From Candidatus Poseidoniaceae archaeon (GTDB lineage Archaea; Thermoplasmatota; Poseidoniia; Poseidoniales; Poseidoniaceae): 49,924 nt of DNA. The position numbers and the translations under genes were made by a program. Below the pieces are notes generated by a model, which worked only from the letters and a program-made list of their open reading frames with translations, did no database searches and had not been told where the DNA came from. This document shows, in pieces, positions 44,920-49,924 of the stretch. Numbering within the stretch: position 1 is the first letter of the stretch; every line of letters starts with the position of its first letter. The stretch covers positions 1-49,924 of the forward strand of contig CASIBX010000037.1 of assembly GCA_949373075.1 (NCBI GenBank). The letters run 5' to 3'.

Positions 44920-46494
44920 ATGGCAGGCACTTCAGGCAAGTGTGTGTCAGGCGAAATTCCGAGAGTGAACATCGCGGTAAAAGACCGCATAATGCTTCAC
45001 CTTCTCGAGGAAGACGAACAGGCAGATCGGTTCGTAGTATCCTTCGCAGTAACTCGTCCTGGAATAGCCGAAGCCTGCGCCCAGCACCCGCCAAATGTTA
45101 GCAGAGCCATGCGTGACCTCTTGAGAAAAAGACTGGTCAGTGAGCATACCCGGGCGATTAGAGGCGACGAGCGCCGACAAAAAACCTGGCAACTAACCGA
45201 TAGGGGGAGGGAAGAAGCAAAGAAAACACTCACAAGTCTATCGGCCACCCAGGTCTTGTTAAGGGACGATAAAGGGACGCTATTAGAAATCGAAGCAAAC
45301 ATGGCATCGGAGAGATTAGAAGCAGATTTATCGGTTCTTCAAGTTCTATTACACGCCCAACACGAAGGAGTTCTGACCTATGGTGACATCCGTTTCGGTC
45401 TTGTAACTAAAGCATCCAAAGATTCTGATTTACCGCCTCCTGGTCGGCTAAAACTCCTTGCAGGAGCCCATGCCACTTACCATACATCTCCTCCTCAAAC
45501 TAGACCTGTGCACGGAAGGTTAGTTCCTCAAAGTAAGATGGACACCTGGTTTCAGAAAGGGTCACCGTGCATGGTTATTCATGGGATTGCAGGTATCGGT
45601 AAATCAACATTAGTTGCTGATTGGCTGACTTCTAATATGGTTGAAGTTCCACATCTTTCGGTTTGCTGGTACCCTTGTCAGCCATGGGATAAGTCGGTTG
45701 GTTTAGCGGTCTCTCTTCTACATCGTTTTGGAGTCGATGACAAACACGACCCTTACCAATTGATGGAAACTCTCCCCCTAACACCGGGAGCCGAATTCGA
45801 CGTTGATTCATGGCGAAGAAGACTCCTGGCCTATCTTACGGACGCTCAGGCAATCAGGGAGCGGTTTACTGGAGATGCAGGAGGCCCACCTCCTTATTGG
45901 CTAATTGTATTAGATGACGTTCACCATGTCCTAGATGAAGCCAGAGATTTACTGGGGGCGCTTCTTGATATTTCGAAGAAAGCCCCACTTCGTTTGGTAT
46001 TCATCTCACGAACTACTTTGGATGTCTATGACAGACGAGATGTCCACACAAGAGAATTGGTAGAAGAATTGCCTCTACAGGGATTAACTGTAGACGAGAT
46101 TTCAACATGGGTTGATAATATGGATGGCACGCCACCACCCGCAGAAGATGTTCATCGCGTGACAGGAGGGCACCCTCTTGCACTAGAATTACTCGAAATT
46201 TATGGCCAGACAACTCATGGCGACTGGTTGAAATTCTTGGATGAGGAAATAATAACTCAAATGCCGGAAGAGGAACATGAACTACTCGCCACCCTTGCCG
46301 TAGCAGACTCGCCTGTGCCTTGGCCTAAACTCGCAAAGGCCACAGGATGGGAGGGTAATCCGCCTGAAAGCCTCCTAACTTACGGTCTACTATTGGAATT
46401 GGAAGATGGTATGTGGCTGCATGAGGCACTAAGAGAAAGATTTCTCAGAGAAGTCGGAAGTGCCTCGAAAAGGCGCAAGGACAGTCTAAACTGA
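44920..46494 (+). CDS. Winged-helix STAND-type ATPase
   Basis: 524 residues. The N-terminal winged helix (about 18-95: IMLHLLEEDEQ, PPNVSRAMRDLLRKRLVSEH, TWQLTDRGREEA) leads to a linker and an NTPase domain. Walker A is GIAGIGKST at about 222-230 and Walker B LIVLDDVHHV at about 328-337, with a sensor-like LVFISRTT and GGHPLALELL typical of NB-ARC/STAND proteins. A winged-helix-like region follows at the end. No TPR or other sensor repeat is attached. STAND proteins are signal switches; here probably a regulator, perhaps of the divergent TSP3 gene. Its stop adjoins that of the convergent thioredoxin gene. Confidence 0.82.
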   Translation: MAGTSGKCVSGEIPRVNIAVKDRIMLHLLEEDEQADRFVVSFAVTRPGIAEACAQHPPNVSRAMRDLLRKRLVSEHTRAIRGDERRQKTWQLTDRGREEAKKTLTSLSATQVLLRDDKGTLLEIEANMASERLEADLSVLQVLLHAQHEGVLTYGDIRFGLVTKASKDSDLPPPGRLKLLAGAHATYHTSPPQTRPVHGRLVPQSKMDTWFQKGSPCMVIHGIAGIGKSTLVADWLTSNMVEVPHLSVCWYPCQPWDKSVGLAVSLLHRFGVDDKHDPYQLMETLPLTPGAEFDVDSWRRRLLAYLTDAQAIRERFTGDAGGPPPYWLIVLDDVHHVLDEARDLLGALLDISKKAPLRLVFISRTTLDVYDRRDVHTRELVEELPLQGLTVDEISTWVDNMDGTPPPAEDVHRVTGGHPLALELLEIYGQTTHGDWLKFLDEEIITQMPEEEHELLATLAVADSPVPWPKLAKATGWEGNPPESLLTYGLLLELEDGMWLHEALRERFLREVGSASKRRKDSLN

Positions 46495-46827
46495 TCAGAA
46501 ATCGTCAGCAGTCATGTGCTGATTCAACCAATTCATCAGAGCAGGTTTTGGAACCATTCCTGCTTGGTTTGCAACCATTTTTCCATTGTGGAATAAGAAT
46601 AACGCAGGGATTCCTCGGACTCCAAGCTTGGCGGCATTCATCGAATCAGTATCGGTATTGACTTTTGCAATAGTCACTGGAGATTCAGCTGCAACTTGTT
46701 CTAGAATAGGCCCTAATGCTTTACAAGGCCCACACCAAGGAGCCCAAAAGTCTACCAAAACCCATTCGTCTGCACTTATTGCTTCATCAAAATTAGCATC
46801 GCCGACAGCCTTCACTTCACCCATCAT
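46495..46827 (-). CDS. trxA: Thioredoxin
   Basis: 110 residues from ATG 46827 (46824 is equally possible). Redox-active WCGPC at 31-35 within VDFWAPWCGPCKALGPIL, and the cis-proline loop RGIPALFLF. Reduces protein disulfides in the cytoplasm. A longer reading from TTG 46881 adds an unrelated tail and is not used; AGGTGAG just before the ATG pair supports the short form. The gene is divergent from rpe. Confidence 0.94.
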   Translation of the reverse strand: MMGEVKAVGDANFDEAISADEWVLVDFWAPWCGPCKALGPILEQVAAESPVTIAKVNTDTDSMNAAKLGVRGIPALFLFHNGKMVANQAGMVPKPALMNWLNQHMTADDF

Positions 46828-46926
46828 CTCACCTATGTCTCCGTTATGGAGCCCTCCTATGAGGGTTTGCTTGTACCCCAATACTCATGACATGACTCCT
46901 GCTCGCAGTATTTGAGAGGGAAATCG

Positions 46927-47598
46927 ATGATTATCGCGCCATCGGTACTGACTGCGGATTTAGCAGACTTAGGGAAAGCATGCAGCGAGGCTGTTGATGC
47001 CGGCTTAGACTGGCTCCATCTAGATGTCATGGACGGAAATTTTGTGCCAAATTTGACATTCGGCCCGCCGGTTATCGCTAAATTACGTAAGGCATTAGGA
47101 GATGGCCCTACATTTGATGTCCATTTGATGATAACAAATGCCGAAACCTCATTCCAACAATACATCGACGCTGGCTGTAACCACGTTTCAGTTCATGTCG
47201 AAGCAGTTACACACTTGCACAGGTGCGTAACTGCAATTAGAGAAGCAGGCGCAACAGTCGGCGTTACTCTGAATCCAGCAACTCCAATCGACGCAGCGTT
47301 GGCTGTATTAACAGAAATTGATCTAGTTCTGATTATGAGTGTTAATCCAGGATTTGGTGGCCAATCTTTCATTCCAACAGTCGAGACAAAAATTCGCAAA
47401 CTAAAGGCGGCAATAGATGCCCAAGTGGCGGCAGGTGGCAGGCCGGTGCAAATACAAGTTGATGGAGGCGTTAAGTCCCATAACATCGCTATGCTGAGGG
47501 ATTGGGGTGTGAGTAACTGTGTAGTTGGCTCAGGCTTATTCAACGACAAGGCTACAATCGCTGAAAACCTTGCAGTAATCCACAATGCCCTTGAGTGA
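46927..47598 (+). CDS. rpe: Ribulose-phosphate 3-epimerase
   Basis: 223 residues, TIM barrel. Interconverts ribulose-5-phosphate and xylulose-5-phosphate. Signatures are IAPSVLTADLADLG, HLDVMDGNFVPNLTFGP, VHVEA, VNPGFGGQSFIP and QVDGGV near the C-terminus, covering the metal ligands His, Asp, His, Asp. ATG 46927 is preceded by GAGAGGG; a TTG at 46912 is in that ribosome site and is not used. The next gene follows almost at once. Confidence 0.95.
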   Translation: MIIAPSVLTADLADLGKACSEAVDAGLDWLHLDVMDGNFVPNLTFGPPVIAKLRKALGDGPTFDVHLMITNAETSFQQYIDAGCNHVSVHVEAVTHLHRCVTAIREAGATVGVTLNPATPIDAALAVLTEIDLVLIMSVNPGFGGQSFIPTVETKIRKLKAAIDAQVAAGGRPVQIQVDGGVKSHNIAMLRDWGVSNCVVGSGLFNDKATIAENLAVIHNALE

Positions 47599-47604
47599 TT
47601 GAAG

Positions 47605-48612
47605 ATGAAAATTTTGCTGGTAACCCGGCTTTTTCCACTTCCGCAAAATGTTGCAAGAGGAACATTTGTGTCCGACCATGCTGAATTGCTAACATCACTA
47701 GGTCACGAAGTACGTATTCTGAATGTTCTTCCTAGGATGTTGAAGATGAATGAAGCGCGTAGGTCAACAATGGAAGGGGTTGCCAAAGCCCCGAAAGAGT
47801 TCAAACACGGTGAGTTTGAAGTTAGTGTGAGAAGGCATTGGGAACTGCCTGAATTCCCTTCTCTCACTGCTTTTAGTGCCTCACGCCAGAAGATTAATTG
47901 GAAGCCCGACGTGGTGATTTGTCATACTTTATGGCCAGCAGCTTTTACTGCCAAATCCTTAGCAAAAAAGTACTCAGTGCCTTGGATTGCCGTAGTTCAC
48001 GGGTATGATTTCGATGTCGCATTAAATGACCATAGAGAAAAAAGAATCGAAGAAATTGCTCTATCTGCAGATAGATTGGTTGTTGTTTCAAACTCTTTGT
48101 CACGCCTAAATTCAATTACGATTCCTTGCCATGTAAATGTCGATAAAGAGTGGCATAAGCCTATGAAGCCATCAAATAAATTATTCAGAAAATCTAAGAT
48201 TGATATTCTGTTCCCAGCAGACCCTAGGCGCCCAGAAAAAAACCACATTCTCTGCTTAAGAGTCGGTGAAGAATTGGAAACCCGTGGCTGGAAAGTTGGA
48301 ATTACTACATTGAAGAAGCAACCCCGCACTATGGTTTGGGATAGGATGTTGGCTGCAGATGTTAGTTTAATCACTTCTAGTCGTGAATCCGGGCCTCTTG
48401 TGGCTAAGGAATCGATAGTGTGCGGCTGCCCAGTTGTAGCGGTTGATGTTGGAGATATGGGTGAATGGATGGAGGTTTACCCTCCTGAAGTAAAGGCTCT
48501 AGCCGATGCAATCGAAGACCGTTTACAAAATGGTCAAGAGGTCACTCTTCCTCAGAATTGTGAGTTTGAGAGCGTAAGTAGTCAATGGAAGTCCATGCTG
48601 GAATCATTGTAA
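47605..48612 (+). CDS. Family 4-type glycosyltransferase (GT-B fold)
   Basis: 335 residues from ATG 47605, 6 bp after the rpe stop. The N-terminal Rossmann domain (ILLVTRLFPLPQNVARGTF, then HTLWPAAFTAKSLAKKY and VVHGYDFD) and the C-terminal donor domain (FPADPRRPEKNH) match GT4 enzymes. The E-x7-E motif ESGPLVAKE is present. It transfers an activated sugar to a lipid, protein or glycan; donor and acceptor are unknown. Its 3' end overlaps that of the convergent flippase by 71 bp, suggesting a glycan locus continuing right. Confidence 0.85.
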   Translation: MKILLVTRLFPLPQNVARGTFVSDHAELLTSLGHEVRILNVLPRMLKMNEARRSTMEGVAKAPKEFKHGEFEVSVRRHWELPEFPSLTAFSASRQKINWKPDVVICHTLWPAAFTAKSLAKKYSVPWIAVVHGYDFDVALNDHREKRIEEIALSADRLVVVSNSLSRLNSITIPCHVNVDKEWHKPMKPSNKLFRKSKIDILFPADPRRPEKNHILCLRVGEELETRGWKVGITTLKKQPRTMVWDRMLAADVSLITSSRESGPLVAKESIVCGCPVVAVDVGDMGEWMEVYPPEVKALADAIEDRLQNGQEVTLPQNCEFESVSSQWKSMLESL

Positions 48613-49921
48613 GCACTCCCATGATTGCCAGAGGGCTGCCTATCGAAAGCAAATAGCAGGTTGCGACACAGAAGACTGCAAGCCCATCAGTTAATTTGTT
48701 TTCATCACCACATAGTAATTTAGAAACTGATAGCATTATTGAACAGCCAATAACGCTGGCCCACGCCGCACCCATGACTCCACTTTCAGGAATTAACAGC
48801 CACCCTGATACGGCTGCAACAATAACTACTAATGCGATCATTGCAGTGAACCTCCAGGGGTTATGGCCTGCTTGTAAAGCGACATACCAAGGAACTGCTA
48901 GCAAGGTCATGGCCCAGCCAGCGAGTAATATGTCGAAGACTTCCACAGCTTGTGAATAATCAGAATCGAACAACTTTGGAACAGAGAAGGATACAATCAG
49001 GTGACCTGCAAGTAATCCTATTGGCAACAATGCCAATGTCCAATGGTGTGCAGTTCCCATTCGTGATGCAAACTTTTCAGGCTCATCTCTCACTTCTCCC
49101 AGATAAGGAAGCAATGCAGCACGCATCGCTTGAGGTAACATCAGGCCTGCAATCCATGCTAATTGTGCAACGTGATAGATGCTAACTTCTGAGTAAGAGG
49201 TCATTCCCGCAAGAAGGAATTTTTCTAACTTGGTGACGTAGGGTAAAATGCCCAATGTGATTGCGAACGGAAGTGCCGAAATAAGTAGAGTTTTGTTTGA
49301 ATTCCACTCGGGCGGCAACTCGCCTCCCCCGTCCTTTGCTACGCGCTCTCCTATCCACAATGTTCCAATTAGAGAAATAAAAACACCAATTGAAAATCCA
49401 AACGCATAAACAGTCGGATTTTGCGACCCATTTGTCAAGAATACCCAGTACAAAGATGTGGTAACTACTCTCTCTAACAATTTCACAACCGACTCGAGCC
49501 TAGCCTCACCTAAAGCGCGTAACATACTACGGTGGGGGTATGACATTATGTGGCCTAAAGCCACCATTCCACAGGCCAACAATAACAGAACTGGAGCATC
49601 ACTCCAGATCATCGATGATGCGATTGCACTAATGAGAATAAATGGAACTGCAATCATGGTTTGCAATTTCAAAATCCTGCGGACCGCTTTCTTAGACGCC
49701 CCTGGAGCGCGAGGGATATCTCGAGCTAGGATTGTAGGAAGGCCAGCATCGATTAAGATATACATCGTAGCGAAGGCATCGAGTATGACGACCAGTAAGC
49801 CATAATCGGACTGTAATAGCGCTTTAGCCAGTATGACTTGACCAATTAAACCGAATATAATTGCCAGACCATCAGAAGAAGCCAGCCATACGGTGTCACG
49901 CGCTAACTTCGGCCTCCGCAT
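48542..49921 (-). CDS. Oligosaccharide flippase-like membrane protein (MOP superfamily)
   Basis: 459 residues with about 12 hydrophobic helices and no large soluble part. The N-terminus (RDTVWLASSDGLAIIFGLIGQVILAK in two blocks) and ARDIPRAP motif resemble Wzx/RfbX-type flippases, which move lipid-linked sugars across the membrane. The ATG is three bases from the right edge, so a longer start upstream cannot be ruled out. Pairing with the glycosyltransferase supports a surface-glycan role. Confidence 0.83.
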   Translation of the reverse strand: MRRPKLARDTVWLASSDGLAIIFGLIGQVILAKALLQSDYGLLVVILDAFATMYILIDAGLPTILARDIPRAPGASKKAVRRILKLQTMIAVPFILISAIASSMIWSDAPVLLLLACGMVALGHIMSYPHRSMLRALGEARLESVVKLLERVVTTSLYWVFLTNGSQNPTVYAFGFSIGVFISLIGTLWIGERVAKDGGGELPPEWNSNKTLLISALPFAITLGILPYVTKLEKFLLAGMTSYSEVSIYHVAQLAWIAGLMLPQAMRAALLPYLGEVRDEPEKFASRMGTAHHWTLALLPIGLLAGHLIVSFSVPKLFDSDYSQAVEVFDILLAGWAMTLLAVPWYVALQAGHNPWRFTAMIALVVIVAAVSGWLLIPESGVMGAAWASVIGCSIMLSVSKLLCGDENKLTDGLAVFCVATCYLLSIGSPLAIMGVLTMIPAWTSIDYLRSQTHNSEEE

Positions 49922-49924
49922 GTT

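Noticed and set aside
46828-46881. 18-residue extension of thioredoxin from a TTG
   Set aside because: No similarity to thioredoxin, and AGGTGAG just before the ATG pair favours the shorter form.

Overview
The window looks like chromosomal DNA of a planktonic marine euryarchaeon of the Candidatus Poseidoniales (Marine Group II) or a close Thermoplasmata-type relative. This assignment is inferred from gene content, not from a 16S gene, which the window lacks. Archaeal markers are the family D DNA polymerase large subunit (PolC/DP2), primase large subunit PriL, the S13-S4-S11-RpoD gene order, pantoate kinase, an MptE-like pterin kinase and a DUF373 membrane protein. Very large secreted Ca-binding (thrombospondin type 3) surface proteins, bacterial-type LeuRS and ATP-type PEPCK fit a surface-ocean archaeon that has taken up bacterial genes.

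Layout. 1-888: a left-truncated ORF on the minus strand with four CxxH/CxxC zinc-module repeats (DUF723-like), AT-rich, followed by a cluster of short inverted and direct repeats. 981-7739: an LVIVD-type beta-propeller gene with a frameshift near its end, a small secreted protein, a cyclophilin and a 1253-aa surface protein. 7842-13317: PEPCK, divergent from a giant multi-pass membrane protein. 13314-17147: a minus-strand block of GlmM, a GlmU-type acetyltransferase lacking the uridylyltransferase half, a small wHTH protein, an unknown protein and a CBS protein. 17348-25430: a zinc-ribbon protein, DUF373, PriL, MptE-like kinase, a small membrane protein and PolC. 25533-27349: PyrE and a THUMP-like methyltransferase. 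27498-30953: rps13-rps4-rps11-rpoD, then pantoate kinase. 30940-32501: a TPD/CDIN1-like nuclease and an SRPBCC protein. 32584-44837: two more giant TSP3 surface proteins, LeuRS, a membrane-anchored two-wHTH regulator and a metallo-hydrolase. 44920-49921: a wHTH-STAND ATPase, thioredoxin, ribulose-phosphate epimerase, a family 4 glycosyltransferase and a flippase.

How the genes work together. Core replication, transcription and translation genes are interleaved with cell-surface functions. Three giant exported proteins share one architecture: signal peptide, beta-rich or propeller ectodomain, TSP3 Ca-binding array, single C-terminal membrane helix and short cytoplasmic tail. GlmM and the acetyltransferase give two successive steps toward UDP-GlcNAc. 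The glycosyltransferase and flippase at the right end could use such sugars for surface glycans. Two unusual regulators lie near the surface-protein genes: a transmembrane protein with two cytoplasmic winged helices, and a wHTH-STAND ATPase divergent from the propeller-TSP3 gene. They are the best candidates for an undescribed envelope-sensing circuit, but that link is inference. I saw no CRISPR array, rRNA, tRNA, transposase or intein.
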